From contig CAZADS010000060.1 in assembly GCA_964483985.1 (NCBI GenBank), forward strand, positions 1 through 64,000: DNA of 64,000 bases, given 5' to 3'. Below the pieces are notes generated by a model that made no database searches, had not been told where the DNA came from, and saw only the letters and a list, made by a program, of their open reading frames with translations. Below, one piece after another: positions 17,565-26,698 of the stretch. The first letter of the stretch is position 1; every line of letters begins with the position of its first letter. This DNA is from CAZADS01 sp964483985. GTDB lineage: Bacteria; Pseudomonadota; Alphaproteobacteria; Thalassobaculales; Thalassobaculaceae. The position numbers and the translations under genes are program-made.

Positions 17565-18389
17565 CTATTCGACCGCTTCCTTAGATTGGTAAATATATTG
17601 TTGAAGATAAGTCTGAAAGCCTTCTTTATCTTGCGCTAATTGGACATATCGAGAAAGGTGTTCCCTATCTTCATCATATCCTCCAGGTATTCCTAATGGC
17701 CAAGCTCCCTGATTAGATTCAGCTATTCCAGTGACATAAATGGCTGGAATAGTACCTGCTTTAATGGTTTCATCTGCCATAAAATCACCATCAACAATTT
17801 TTTCCACTGACACATAGGTACGCACGGATGCGTGCGCCATCAACATTTGTTCGCGTCTAACGCCGATCCAAATATTTCCAAATTTATCAGCCATGGGGGC
17901 GTGAAAAAGGGAAACGTCAGGTCTTATAGGAGGTAGATATACTATCGGATCATTTTGTGAAAATGGATTTTCCCCAACTTTCCAATCTTCCCGTCGGGCC
18001 AAAATATCAGAACCAATCAAACCCCTAAGTGGGATAAATGGGATACCTTTTTCAGAGGCTTGAAGCGCGGCATGAATTGCCGGACACGTAGCATCTTTTA
18101 TATTTATTTCACCAGCCTTAACCGCATTGGTAAACCTGGGTGCCAGCCCAAATTCAGATAATGTTACAGCTGCTGCTTCCAGTGTTGTAACGCAACCAGC
18201 ACCTACCAACAAATCGGCCGGAAAACCTAATGTCGGAACTCCTACTATATGTAAGTTTTTTATCCCACGGCGTATCAACGCTCTAACTGTTGAGAAAGCA
18301 CAGTAGCCATAGTCAGGAGGCAAGGCCAACTTCGCCCCGTCTGGAATTTCTCCAGCGAGTTCTTCTACCGTTAGCTGAGTGGCACGCAT
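17565..18389 (-). CDS. CoA-transferase class I, alpha subunit
   Basis: A 274-residue alpha subunit of a class I CoA-transferase. It has an N-terminal IPDGAKLALPP strand-turn, the VGVPTLGF segment and an LFHAPMADKFGN segment typical of alpha chains. GAGG lies upstream of the ATG as ribosome-binding site (cattaCCTCCtc on the plus strand). It pairs with the beta subunit four bases downstream. Within the ThDP/BKACE/amidinohydrolase operon it probably activates or recycles a short acid released by those enzymes; that role is inferred. Confidence 0.82.
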   Translation of the reverse strand: MRATQLTVEELAGEIPDGAKLALPPDYGYCAFSTVRALIRRGIKNLHIVGVPTLGFPADLLVGAGCVTTLEAAAVTLSEFGLAPRFTNAVKAGEINIKDATCPAIHAALQASEKGIPFIPLRGLIGSDILARREDWKVGENPFSQNDPIVYLPPIRPDVSLFHAPMADKFGNIWIGVRREQMLMAHASVRTYVSVEKIVDGDFMADETIKAGTIPAIYVTGIAESNQGAWPLGIPGGYDEDREHLSRYVQLAQDKEGFQTYLQQYIYQSKEAVE

Positions 18390-18479
18390 GGAATTACCTC
18401 CTCATTTATTTTTAATATCTTATTCTTTTTCAGTCACATACTCGTGAATTTAGAGTTATATGAACTGGTCTTTCATATT

Positions 18480-19262
18480 TTAGGCCCATCGAAGACTCAT
18501 ACACGATAATCCGCCATCCACTTTATCAATCTCTGTGACTGGAAGTGCAATAATTTTATATTCCGCGTCTTTTAGGATTTTAATTGTCTGTACGTACTTT
18601 GATCCAACAAGAATTGTATCATTAATTCGAAGAGAATTCGCTGCACCTTCCTCTCCAACAGGAGTGATAATTTTCTTATAACTTTTAAATATAGGCATTT
18701 TACTAATCTCTGCCGACGCTAGGATTGTATCATTATCAAGCAAACTACAATTCGACTTCAGGTGCAGACAGCTCTCCGGAACAGTAACTATAGACCCTTT
18801 GATATTCAATAATTTTAAGCAGTTGACTAATGCCTCTGCACCCTCAAGATCAGTCCTCGTAGATAATCCAATAATGACTTCATTAGGGGAATTTATTATA
18901 TCACCTCCATCCACATATCCTCTGGGTAGCTCTAAAATAGGATCGAATAAATCATTCAATACAGGAATTAAAGTATTAGCTTCTCCATGACGTGATAAGA
19001 TATTCGACCGTAATATAATCGCACCTTTGTTAAATACTAAAGCCGCGTCCTCCACGAAAAGAGAGTCAGGATAGTCTTCTAGCGGTGGTAAACTAATTAC
19101 CTTTAAACCTTCTTTTTGTAAGGTCTTAACATAGATTTCATGCTCTTTAAGCACTCTAGTGTAAGAGGGGTTTCCAAAGTCTCTCTTCCGTATAGCTCTA
19201 ACAACTGAATTAGATGGATGGCGAACGATGGCGAAATTAAATTTAAAAATTGAGTTCAACAT
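18480..19262 (-). CDS. DDAH-like amidinohydrolase (guanidino-group modifying enzyme)
   Basis: A 260-residue member of the dimethylarginine dimethylaminohydrolase/arginine deiminase superfamily. The catalytic set is present: E71-D72 in FVEDAA, H167 in LHLKS and nucleophile C254 in GGLSC. DDAH hydrolyses methylated arginines to citrulline and methylamines; relatives act on other guanidino or amidino compounds. It sits between BKACE and CoA-transferase genes, so the substrate may be a guanidino acid fed into CoA-dependent breakdown rather than dimethylarginine itself. Confidence 0.85.
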   Translation of the reverse strand: MLNSIFKFNFAIVRHPSNSVVRAIRKRDFGNPSYTRVLKEHEIYVKTLQKEGLKVISLPPLEDYPDSLFVEDAALVFNKGAIILRSNILSRHGEANTLIPVLNDLFDPILELPRGYVDGGDIINSPNEVIIGLSTRTDLEGAEALVNCLKLLNIKGSIVTVPESCLHLKSNCSLLDNDTILASAEISKMPIFKSYKKIITPVGEEGAANSLRINDTILVGSKYVQTIKILKDAEYKIIALPVTEIDKVDGGLSCMSLRWA

Positions 19263-19305
19263 TTAAACTATAATATTTTCGATGAGACCGAGGTTCAGAC
19301 TGTCT

Positions 19306-20241
19306 TTAAAATTTAACCATGTCACCACCTTTTAACGCCAACATTTCTCTCGCTTCGGAGGGACTGGCCACCTCTAATGATAAGTCTTCTATGATACGTC
19401 GAATTTTTTCCACTTGTGCTTTATTGGATTCTGCTAATTGGCCCTTGGCTATATAAAGACTGTCTTCAAGACCTACTCGAACATTACCGCCAAGCATAGC
19501 CGCCATTGTCACAAAACTCATTTGATGTCGACCCGCAGCTAAGACAGACCATTGATAGTCGTTTCCAAATAATTTATTTGCAATTCTTCTAGAGTGCATG
19601 AGGTTTTCCTCGTCAGCACCCACACCGCCCAGAATTCCAAATATAGATTGCACGAATAAAGGTGGTTTGACCAAACCTCGGTCAAGAAAATGAGCAAGAT
19701 TATACAAGTGTCCTATATCATAACATTCGAACTCAAATCGAGTGCCATGTCCTTCACCTAACTCCTTTAAAATATATTCTATATCCTTAAAGGTATTCCG
19801 AAAAATAAAATCGCGAGAATTTTCTAGATGGGTTCTTTCCCATTCATATTCAAAATCATTCATTTTATCTAAAATTGGATATAGTCCAAAATTCATAGAC
19901 CCCATGTTTAAAGATGTCATTTCAGGGCTTGCTCTAAGAGGACCTTCAAGCCGTTCTTGGACTGTCATTCCGTGCCCGCCTCCCGTAGTTATATTAACCA
20001 CGGCGTCGGTAGACTGTTTTATTCTTGGCAGAAATTCCATGAATACATCAGCGCTGGGTGTAGGGCTTCCATCCTTTGGATCCCGGGCATGTAAATGAAT
20101 AATTGACGCCCCGGCCTCCCAAGCCCCTATTGATGCATCGGCAATTTCGTCCGGTGTTATTGGTAAATGTGGGCTCATGGACGGAGTATGTATAGACCCA
20201 GTGACGGCACACGTAATGATTACTTTATTGGAAACAGCCAT
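19306..20241 (-). CDS. BKACE-family beta-keto acid cleavage enzyme
   Basis: A 311-residue member of the BKACE family (formerly DUF849, type member 3-keto-5-aminohexanoate cleavage enzyme Kce). The zinc-binding HLHARD motif is at about residues 49-54 and TTGGG follows near 84-88. BKACE enzymes condense a beta-keto acid with acetyl-CoA, giving acetoacetate and a new acyl-CoA. The specificity pocket varies widely, so the substrate cannot be read from the family. It lies between the ThDP enzyme and the DDAH-like gene on the same strand. Confidence 0.9.
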   Translation of the reverse strand: MAVSNKVIITCAVTGSIHTPSMSPHLPITPDEIADASIGAWEAGASIIHLHARDPKDGSPTPSADVFMEFLPRIKQSTDAVVNITTGGGHGMTVQERLEGPLRASPEMTSLNMGSMNFGLYPILDKMNDFEYEWERTHLENSRDFIFRNTFKDIEYILKELGEGHGTRFEFECYDIGHLYNLAHFLDRGLVKPPLFVQSIFGILGGVGADEENLMHSRRIANKLFGNDYQWSVLAAGRHQMSFVTMAAMLGGNVRVGLEDSLYIAKGQLAESNKAQVEKIRRIIEDLSLEVASPSEAREMLALKGGDMVKF

Positions 20242-20427
20242 GGAATTTTTCCCTATTTATATCTTATTAGTTAACTTACTGATTCTAATCATTAGTCAAA
20301 AGGAAACCGTGACGAATTAATGAAGGCAATGACATCGTTGTCAAATTGAAAATAGAACAACGAAATTCAAGAAAATATTGACGTTTTAATTTGATCATTT
20401 TTGGTAATTAAATCCCAACTTGATTCT

Positions 20428-22131
20428 CTATTCGTCTCTTTGTTTTGCAATAGCTGCGTTTCTTATAGCAGTTAAAGTAGTCACAGGTGTAATAGCTTCA
20501 GGATCTATTTTGATTTCAATTAATGAGGGGGCATTTGCTTTCATCGCTCGTTCAAACGCTGGCTTAAAGTCATCAGTTTTAGTCACAATTTCACCATTAG
20601 CCCCATAAGCACGAGCTAATGCGGAAAAATCTGGATTGCGAAGACTAGTATTCGCAGCCCTTCCAGGATATTCCCTTTCCTGATGCATACGAATTGTCCC
20701 TAACATACTATTATTCAACAAAATAATTATTATGTTTGCGTCATATTGCATAGCTGTCGCAAGTTCCTGACCATGCATCATAAAACAACCATCTCCGTTC
20801 ATACTAATCACAAGGGAGTTTGGATGAACTAGCTTGGCCGCCACAGCCGATGGCAAACCATATCCCATCGATCCACTAGTAGGCGCCAGCTGAGTTCCAA
20901 ACTTTCTATACTGGTAATATTTGTGCATCCATGTGGCGTAATTTCCAGCACCATTGCAGATTATAGCATTCTCTGGAAGCGTTTCATTTAGCCATGCAGC
21001 TATGTTTCCCATCTGAACTTCACCTGGTACAACGAGTGGTTTTAAGGAACCTAAATACTCGGCATGCCCTTGAGCAGTATTATGTCTCCAATGTTTACCA
21101 TCCAGGTCACCTAGATCACTCAGAGCCAATGCGAACGCCCGTGGGCTGGCGTTAATCGGTAAATCGGGTTGATAGACGCGACCCAGTTCTTCTATCCCAG
21201 AATGAACGTGAACTAAACATTGTTTTGGACGTGGAATTTCTAGCAATGAATATCCGCCCGTTGTGATCTCCCCCAATCTAGCGCCAATCACTAATAGAAG
21301 GTCACTATTTATAATCCTATTCCTTAGAGAATCGGAAAGACCGATACCTATATGGCCTAAATAACTTGGATGCCTGTTATCGAAATAATCTTGACATCGA
21401 AAAGAACATCCTACTGGCAGATGATTTATTTCCGAAAATTTTTGTATAATATCGCATGTCTCTTGATCCCAGCCGCTGCCTCCGAGGATCAAAAACGGAG
21501 ATTTCGCCTCATTAAGGAGATTCCAAAGCTGTTCTATATCGCCTGGATTAGGATATGGTTCTATTTTTTTATATTTATTTACGTTCTGCACAGATACCAT
21601 TTCAGTTAGCATATCCTCAGGAAGAGCAAGGACAACTGGCCCTGGTCTACCTGATGTAGCTATATGAAATGCCCTGCTAATATATTCCGGTATTCTCTTT
21701 GCGTCATCAATTTGTGCAACCCATTTGGTTAGTTCTCCATACATCCTTCTATAATCGATTTCTTGAAATGCTTCTCTATCCATCATTGCCCGACTGATCT
21801 GGCCGACTAAAACCACCATAGGGGTAGAATCTTGAAAAGCAACGTGCACGCCTGCACTCGCATTTGTTGCTCCAGGCCCTCTAGTGACTAGACAGACACC
21901 AGGGGTTCCCGTGAGTTTCCCATAAGCTTCTGCCATCATTGCCGCTCCCCCCTCTTGGCGGCAAATTATTGTGCGAATACTATTAGCATCGTGCAGACCA
22001 TCCATCACCGCTAAGTAGCTTTCTCCGGGCACTCCAAATACCATTTCAACACCGTGGGTTCGAAGGGAATCAACCAAGATATGCCCGGCTAGTTTACGCT
22101 CAGGTCTAGTTTTAGAGGATGATGAATTCAT
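20428..22131 (-). CDS. Thiamine-diphosphate enzyme of the acetolactate synthase-like family
   Basis: A 567-residue ThDP enzyme with three domains. The catalytic glutamate is E60 in RQEGGAA. The cofactor motif runs from GDG at 446-448 to NN at 473-474. AruI (2-ketoarginine decarboxylase), benzoylformate decarboxylase and IlvB-like paralogues share this layout, and no small regulatory subunit is nearby, which argues against valine/isoleucine synthesis. It is first in a minus-strand block with BKACE, an amidinohydrolase and CoA-transferases, so decarboxylation of a 2-oxo acid, perhaps guanidino-bearing, is plausible but unproven. Confidence 0.85.
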   Translation of the reverse strand: MNSSSSKTRPERKLAGHILVDSLRTHGVEMVFGVPGESYLAVMDGLHDANSIRTIICRQEGGAAMMAEAYGKLTGTPGVCLVTRGPGATNASAGVHVAFQDSTPMVVLVGQISRAMMDREAFQEIDYRRMYGELTKWVAQIDDAKRIPEYISRAFHIATSGRPGPVVLALPEDMLTEMVSVQNVNKYKKIEPYPNPGDIEQLWNLLNEAKSPFLILGGSGWDQETCDIIQKFSEINHLPVGCSFRCQDYFDNRHPSYLGHIGIGLSDSLRNRIINSDLLLVIGARLGEITTGGYSLLEIPRPKQCLVHVHSGIEELGRVYQPDLPINASPRAFALALSDLGDLDGKHWRHNTAQGHAEYLGSLKPLVVPGEVQMGNIAAWLNETLPENAIICNGAGNYATWMHKYYQYRKFGTQLAPTSGSMGYGLPSAVAAKLVHPNSLVISMNGDGCFMMHGQELATAMQYDANIIIILLNNSMLGTIRMHQEREYPGRAANTSLRNPDFSALARAYGANGEIVTKTDDFKPAFERAMKANAPSLIEIKIDPEAITPVTTLTAIRNAAIAKQRDE

Positions 22132-22249
22132 CGATAAACCCTTTATTTATTTGATAATTAGGCGTTCTAAATTTTCCTGACGAATACAACTAATAGAATT
22201 TTCCTTTAAAGTTTTCTGGAAGAATTATTACGTGCGAGAAATTATTATA

Positions 22250-22663
22250 TTAAGTAATATCGGCCCGCACAAAAACTGGTGTTAAACTCAACTCTAACAA
22301 TGTTTCGTGAACTCCATAACATTTAGAAACGTCTCCCTCACCAATTTTATGACTATCTTCTTTCAAAACGCGGACGTCTGATTCCTTTACCTCAAATTTA
22401 GCAAGGAATTTTTCAAATTCAGCTAGTTCCCAACGCTAAAATTCTGTATTGAAGGATCTTACTTTTATTTTTAGCCATTTCCTTAGTAAAATAACAGCGT
22501 AAGTAGTGCATTGAGCGCAAAATGCTGGCATGAAAGATCCTGATTGACAGTAAATAATGCTATTTCTCTATGGTCTACTATCCGAAAAGATTACGTTCGG
22601 AGCAAGAATATCTTTATTAAAACCTAAGCCGTAAGTTGATTTGGTCAAATTTGGGCCCAAAAT
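22250..22663 (-). pseudogene. Possible decayed coding remnant in the phnF-ThDP gap
   Basis: The 612-base gap 22132-22743 has no intact gene. On the minus strand one frame runs from 22663 to a TAA at 22252-22250, broken only by TAG at 22570-22568 and TAG at 22438-22436. The three open pieces are about 31, 43 and 61 codons, and no standard start leads them. The middle piece contains MPAFCAQCTT, faintly like the cysteine segment at the start of some molybdopterin oxidoreductases. This could be a degraded gene or chance open sequence; I cannot name a parent. Confidence 0.3.
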
Positions 22664-22743
22664 TCAATTCACTATTCTATCTTTGGCAGAAAGGTGAAAA
22701 AGATTTGTCCATACGAATTATGTTTTTACGGAATCGTCGTTAT

Positions 22744-23460
22744 TTATGTTTCAACTAAAATTTGAAATCGATCTGCAGCAAAACAAGAAATTCCAAACTC
22801 CAACGCCTTATTATTAAAATCAACATTAATTGATTCGGTAGTTAAAACCGGTCTATTAGGAGATTGCCTCAAAATATCGGCTTCTCGACTTTCAGGCATT
22901 CGGGCAATAATTTTAGTATGTCGGCGTTCATAATTGGCATGTCCCAATCTAGTTAGTGTCTTGGTAATGCTCATTGTGGTTTTGAAAATATCTTCGAATG
23001 ATGGAAAACGGATAAGTGAAAAATAATGATTCCCAATCGAGACTGGGTCCCCGTCTATCATGTTTAATATCTCGATTCTTAAAATTGGCGTTCCAATTTG
23101 GGTATTTAATGTAAATGCTAAATCCTGATTCGCTGTTTGGATATCCGTTAGTAACAATGTTCCACTGGGTATCCTATTTTGGCGCTTGACTGTCTCACTG
23201 AAACGGGTCCTTTTTTGTATGGGATAATCGATAATATTTCTTGTTACGAAGGTGCCTCGGCCCTGTTCTACTTTAACTAACCCAAGCTCCGCCAACCGGG
23301 AGATTGCTCGCCGGACCGTGTGGCGGTTAACGTTATATTGACGGGCCATTTCAATTTCTGTGGGTAATTGGATCCCCTGAGGGAAATGTCCAGCGGTTAT
23401 TAAAGTGGCTATATGCGTTTGAACTTGATGCCAAACAGCAATTCCACTCTTTCGTTCAAT
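22744..23460 (-). CDS. phnF: PhnF-like GntR-family transcriptional regulator
   Basis: GntR/HutC-type regulator with an N-terminal winged helix and C-terminal UTRA ligand domain, about 238 residues. The helix-turn-helix shows QLPTE, VNRHTVRRAI and GRGTFV. The first in-frame ATG (23349) would delete the front half of the DNA-binding domain. In-frame sequence upstream encodes IERKSGIAVWHQV and the rest of a normal GntR N-terminus, but the only start-like codons there are ATT at 23460 or ATA at 23466. The frame closes at a TAA further upstream. It diverges from phnG and probably represses the operon until a phosphonate-derived ligand binds. Confidence 0.85.
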   Translation of the reverse strand: MERKSGIAVWHQVQTHIATLITAGHFPQGIQLPTEIEMARQYNVNRHTVRRAISRLAELGLVKVEQGRGTFVTRNIIDYPIQKRTRFSETVKRQNRIPSGTLLLTDIQTANQDLAFTLNTQIGTPILRIEILNMIDGDPVSIGNHYFSLIRFPSFEDIFKTTMSITKTLTRLGHANYERRHTKIIARMPESREADILRQSPNRPVLTTESINVDFNNKALEFGISCFAADRFQILVET

Positions 23461-23565
23461 ATTTATGATTAACCCCCAGTTGTTTGTAAAAAATGTAATC
23501 TTTTTGATAAATTTTATCTTTTACTGGTCAGAAAAATTAGCTATGGTAAACCGATAAGATCTAAA

Positions 23566-23575
23566 CGTCTATACA
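23566..23575. promoter_or_regulatory. Candidate PhnF operator half-palindrome
   Basis: CGTCTATACA is an imperfect palindrome lying between divergent phnF and phnG, just upstream of the phnG start. GntR-family operators are commonly GT-N-AC palindromes of this kind and repress both flanking units. This is assignment by position and shape only; a second copy was not found in the 130-base gap. Confidence 0.25.
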
Positions 23576-23589
23576 AATTGATACCAAAT

Positions 23590-24063
23590 ATGCTTTCATT
23601 AAACAAAAAGAATACTAATTGCACTAATGATGCAAGACGCAGATGGTTGTCAATCCTTGCGAAATCAAATTTGACTGATCTCCAAAGACTTTGGGACCAA
23701 TTATCAAATTATCCAAACTGGACTATAATTAAACAACCAAAAATTGGAATGGTTATGGTTAGAGGGAGGATGGGAGGAATAGGCAGTCAATTTAACCTAG
23801 GAGAAATGACCATAACGCAGTGCGCTATTCGCCTATCAAATGGAATAACCGGTTTGGGGTATGTTAGGGGTAGATCAAAAAAACACGCCGAACTAACAGC
23901 AGTTTTGGACGCTATGCTACAGAGCACGGAATTTGATGCTGAAGTAGAAGACAAAATAGTATCGCCTTTACAGAATATTCAACTTACTCAACGTGAAGAA
24001 CAAAGAAGAAAAACTCAAGCTACAAAGGTAGAATTTTTAACTTTGGCTCGGGGAAATAGATGA
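23590..24063 (+). CDS. phnG: C-P lyase subunit PhnG
   Basis: PhnG subunit of the carbon-phosphorus lyase core complex, 157 residues from ATG 23590. The conserved block RGRMGGIGSQFNLGEMTIT is followed by GLGYVRGR, both standard for PhnG. With PhnH, PhnI and PhnL it transfers methylphosphonate-type substrates onto ATP to form ribose 1-phosphonate triphosphate. A TTG four codons upstream (23578) is in frame; neither start has a clear ribosome-binding site. Its stop overlaps the phnH ATG by four bases. Confidence 0.92.
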   Translation: MLSLNKKNTNCTNDARRRWLSILAKSNLTDLQRLWDQLSNYPNWTIIKQPKIGMVMVRGRMGGIGSQFNLGEMTITQCAIRLSNGITGLGYVRGRSKKHAELTAVLDAMLQSTEFDAEVEDKIVSPLQNIQLTQREEQRRKTQATKVEFLTLARGNR

Positions 24064-24680
24064 AAATGCCGGCTAGCTCCAAAAACAATAAAAAACCCCA
24101 CAACCAAGCTCTAAAAGATCCGGTTTTTGAAGAACAAAATATATTCCGAAAAATCCTTAATGCTATGGCAAATCCAGGAACTATCGAAGAATTAAAAACT
24201 ACTGCTATGTTTTCCGGCAAGTTAAACCCAGCATCGTTGGCAATTTGTCTCACGTTATTAGACTTCGAAACCAAACTGTGGATTGACAAAAAATATAACG
24301 TAGAAATGCTTAATTTTTTAAAATTACATTGCGGTACAAAAATAGTTCAGGATTCATTAAAAGCCGATTTTGCGTTGATCACTGGCGAAATCCCGTCATT
24401 AGATAAATTCGACAAAGGTTCACATTCCTATCCCGATAAAGGAATAACTATCATTGTTCAAGTGAATGGGATCCATCGACCTGGCCCTTTGGTGTTGAAG
24501 GGACCCGGGATTCAAACAACTGAAAAGTTAAATATAAAAGGGCCAACACCAAATTTTTGGAGGGAGAGAGAAAAACTGGGCCTTATATTTCCAAAAGGAC
24601 TGGATTTTTTATTTACCTTCGAACATCAATTAGTTGCTTTGCCTCGGTCTACAAAAGTCAGTTTTTGCGATAAAGTTTAA
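24060..24680 (+). CDS. phnH: C-P lyase subunit PhnH
   Basis: PhnH subunit, 206 residues. The family start signature is present as QNIFRKILNAMANPGTIEEL, and LLDFETKLW matches the conserved core strand. PhnH is a PLP-transferase-like fold without a cofactor and forms part of the PhnGHIJ core complex. ATGA overlap with phnG indicates translational coupling. Length is close to the usual 190-210 residues. Confidence 0.92.
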   Translation: MKMPASSKNNKKPHNQALKDPVFEEQNIFRKILNAMANPGTIEELKTTAMFSGKLNPASLAICLTLLDFETKLWIDKKYNVEMLNFLKLHCGTKIVQDSLKADFALITGEIPSLDKFDKGSHSYPDKGITIIVQVNGIHRPGPLVLKGPGIQTTEKLNIKGPTPNFWREREKLGLIFPKGLDFLFTFEHQLVALPRSTKVSFCDKV

Positions 24681-24698
24681 TTTGAACAGGAGTTTGAA

Positions 24699-25763
24699 AT
24701 GTATGTTGCGGTCAAAGGAGGTGAACAAGCGATAGAAAACTCACAAAAACTGCTGGCCGAAGAACGTAGAGGTGCTCCGGACATACCCGAACTGACCGTT
24801 AGTCAAATTAAAGAACAACTTTCCTCTGCTGTAGACAGAGTAATGATGGAAGGATCACTGTATGATCCAGAACTTGCCGCACTGGCAATCAAACAAGCTG
24901 GAGGTGATTTGGTAGAAGCTATATTTCTGCTTCGAGCCTACCGCACAACTCTACCCAGGTTTGGCTATACTTTACCTATCCAAACATCAAAAATGTCAAT
25001 AAGGCGAAGAATATCTGCTACGTTTAAAGACATACCGGGTGGTCAAATATTGGGCCCAAGTTTTGATTATACTCATAGACTTTTAGATTTTAAACTTATT
25101 GCCGACAGTGCTATCGAACCCGCCGAACAATCCAGTGAAATGATTGATGAAGATATGCCTAGAGTGACGGATTTATTGGGACAAGAAGGTTTGATCGAAG
25201 AAGATGAATTAGGGGACGAAAACGAACCATTTGATCTTACCCGGTCTTCGTTAAAATTTCCAGCTGACCGACAGACGAGATTACAAAATCTCGCGAGGGG
25301 TGATGAAGGGTTTTTACTTTCATTGGCTTATTCAACACAAAGAGGGTGGGGCCGAAATCATCCTTTTGCCGGAGAGATTAGAATGGGAGGAATAGCGATT
25401 GAATATATGCCAGATGAACTGGGGTTTTCGATAAATATTGGCGAAATCACAATAACCGAATGCCAAATGGTGAACCAATTTAAAGGTTCTTCGCATCAAC
25501 CCGCTCAATTTACCCGAGGATATGGGCTAAGTTTTGGGTATACAGAACGTAAGGCTATGACCATGGCCATGGTTGATCGAGCATTACGGGCGCCCGATTT
25601 TGGGGAGCAACCACAAGCTCCGGCGCAAGACGAAGAATTCGTCCTAAGCCACTCTTGCAACGTTGAAGCATCTGGTTTTGTTCAGCATCTTAAATTACCC
25701 CACTACGTTGATTTTCAGTCCGAGTTGGTCACCGTTCGTAAACTGCGGGCTGCCAAGACATAA
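24699..25763 (+). CDS. phnI: C-P lyase subunit PhnI
   Basis: PhnI subunit, 354 residues. It opens with MYVAVKGGEQAIENS, the family N-terminus, and has RAYRTTLPRFGY, where the Y and R segments are conserved, and GYGLSFGYTERKAM near the C-terminus. PhnI is the nucleosidase that, with PhnG, PhnH and PhnL, displaces adenine from ATP by phosphonate. AGGAG six bases before the ATG is a good ribosome-binding site. An acidic stretch lies at about residues 145-175. Confidence 0.94.
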   Translation: MYVAVKGGEQAIENSQKLLAEERRGAPDIPELTVSQIKEQLSSAVDRVMMEGSLYDPELAALAIKQAGGDLVEAIFLLRAYRTTLPRFGYTLPIQTSKMSIRRRISATFKDIPGGQILGPSFDYTHRLLDFKLIADSAIEPAEQSSEMIDEDMPRVTDLLGQEGLIEEDELGDENEPFDLTRSSLKFPADRQTRLQNLARGDEGFLLSLAYSTQRGWGRNHPFAGEIRMGGIAIEYMPDELGFSINIGEITITECQMVNQFKGSSHQPAQFTRGYGLSFGYTERKAMTMAMVDRALRAPDFGEQPQAPAQDEEFVLSHSCNVEASGFVQHLKLPHYVDFQSELVTVRKLRAAKT

Positions 25764-25768
25764 TTACC

Positions 25769-26698
25769 ATGAAAAATTCAAATAACCCGTCATCAGACGA
25801 CACAGAGTTTGCCTACTCTGACCCTCTTCCCGGTTATGCTTTCGCTTATCTAGATGAGCAAACTAAAAGAATGATACGTCGGGCTATTTTAAAAGCGGTA
25901 GCTATCCCTGGATACCAGGTTCCATTTGGTAGCCGTGAAATGCCGCTGCCATTTGGTTGGGGAACCGGCGGTATTCAAATAACAGCAAGCATAATAGGAT
26001 CTAACGATATATTAAAAGTGATTGATCAAGGCGCTGATGACACAACTAATGCTGTAAATATTCGGAAGTTTTTTGCTAAGACGGCAGGTGTGACAACAAC
26101 CGAAAAAACTGTTGAGGCTACTATTATCCAGACCAGACACAGAATCCCAGAAACGCCGTTGATTAAAAATCAAATTCTGGTTTATCAAGTTCCCATACCC
26201 GAACCACTTCGTTGGATAGAGGCAAGAGAATCTGAAACTAGAAAAATGCACGCTTTATCAGAATACGGAATAATGCACGTTGGACTTTATGAGGATATAT
26301 CGCATTTTGGTAGAGTAACAACGTCGTACGACTATCCCGTTCAAATCGACGACCGTTACATTATGTCTCCTAGTCCAATTCCCAAATTTGATAATCCCAA
26401 GATGGATCAGATGCCTGCCCTTCAACTATTTGGCGCCGGGCGTGAGAAACGTATTTATGCTGTACCACCATATACAAAAGTAAAAAGTTTAGATTTCGTT
26501 GATCACCCATTTTCGGTGGAAACGTGGACCGAGCAATGTAATATATGCGGCTCTCGTAATAGTTTTCTTGATGAAGTGATTACAGATAATTCAGGCTCCC
26601 GTATTTATGTATGTTCAGATAGCGATTATTGCAAGGAGCGCAAAAAATTGGGCTTCTTGCCGGCTGAATCGTCTGGGATTCCTGATCATGAAAAATGA
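25769..26698 (+). CDS. phnJ: C-P lyase radical SAM subunit PhnJ
   Basis: PhnJ cleaves the carbon-phosphorus bond of 5-phosphoribosyl 1-phosphonate by radical SAM chemistry. The 309-residue protein keeps the four C-terminal cysteines C257, C260, C282 and C288; family work places three of them on the [4Fe-4S] cluster and one in catalysis. FGWGTGGIQ near residues 62-70 is the conserved glycine-rich segment. It overlaps phnK by 11 bases. Nothing in it looks inactive. Confidence 0.95.
   Translation: MKNSNNPSSDDTEFAYSDPLPGYAFAYLDEQTKRMIRRAILKAVAIPGYQVPFGSREMPLPFGWGTGGIQITASIIGSNDILKVIDQGADDTTNAVNIRKFFAKTAGVTTTEKTVEATIIQTRHRIPETPLIKNQILVYQVPIPEPLRWIEARESETRKMHALSEYGIMHVGLYEDISHFGRVTTSYDYPVQIDDRYIMSPSPIPKFDNPKMDQMPALQLFGAGREKRIYAVPPYTKVKSLDFVDHPFSVETWTEQCNICGSRNSFLDEVITDNSGSRIYVCSDSDYCKERKKLGFLPAESSGIPDHEK

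Noticed and set aside
15500..22131. Branched-chain amino acid synthesis (ilvB) for the ThDP gene
   Set aside because: No ilvN regulatory subunit or ilvC follows, and the neighbours are all catabolic.
22132..22249. Guanidine-sensing riboswitch upstream of the ThDP operon
   Set aside because: The leader has no pair of hairpins with ACGR loops and no longer conserved fold that I recognise.
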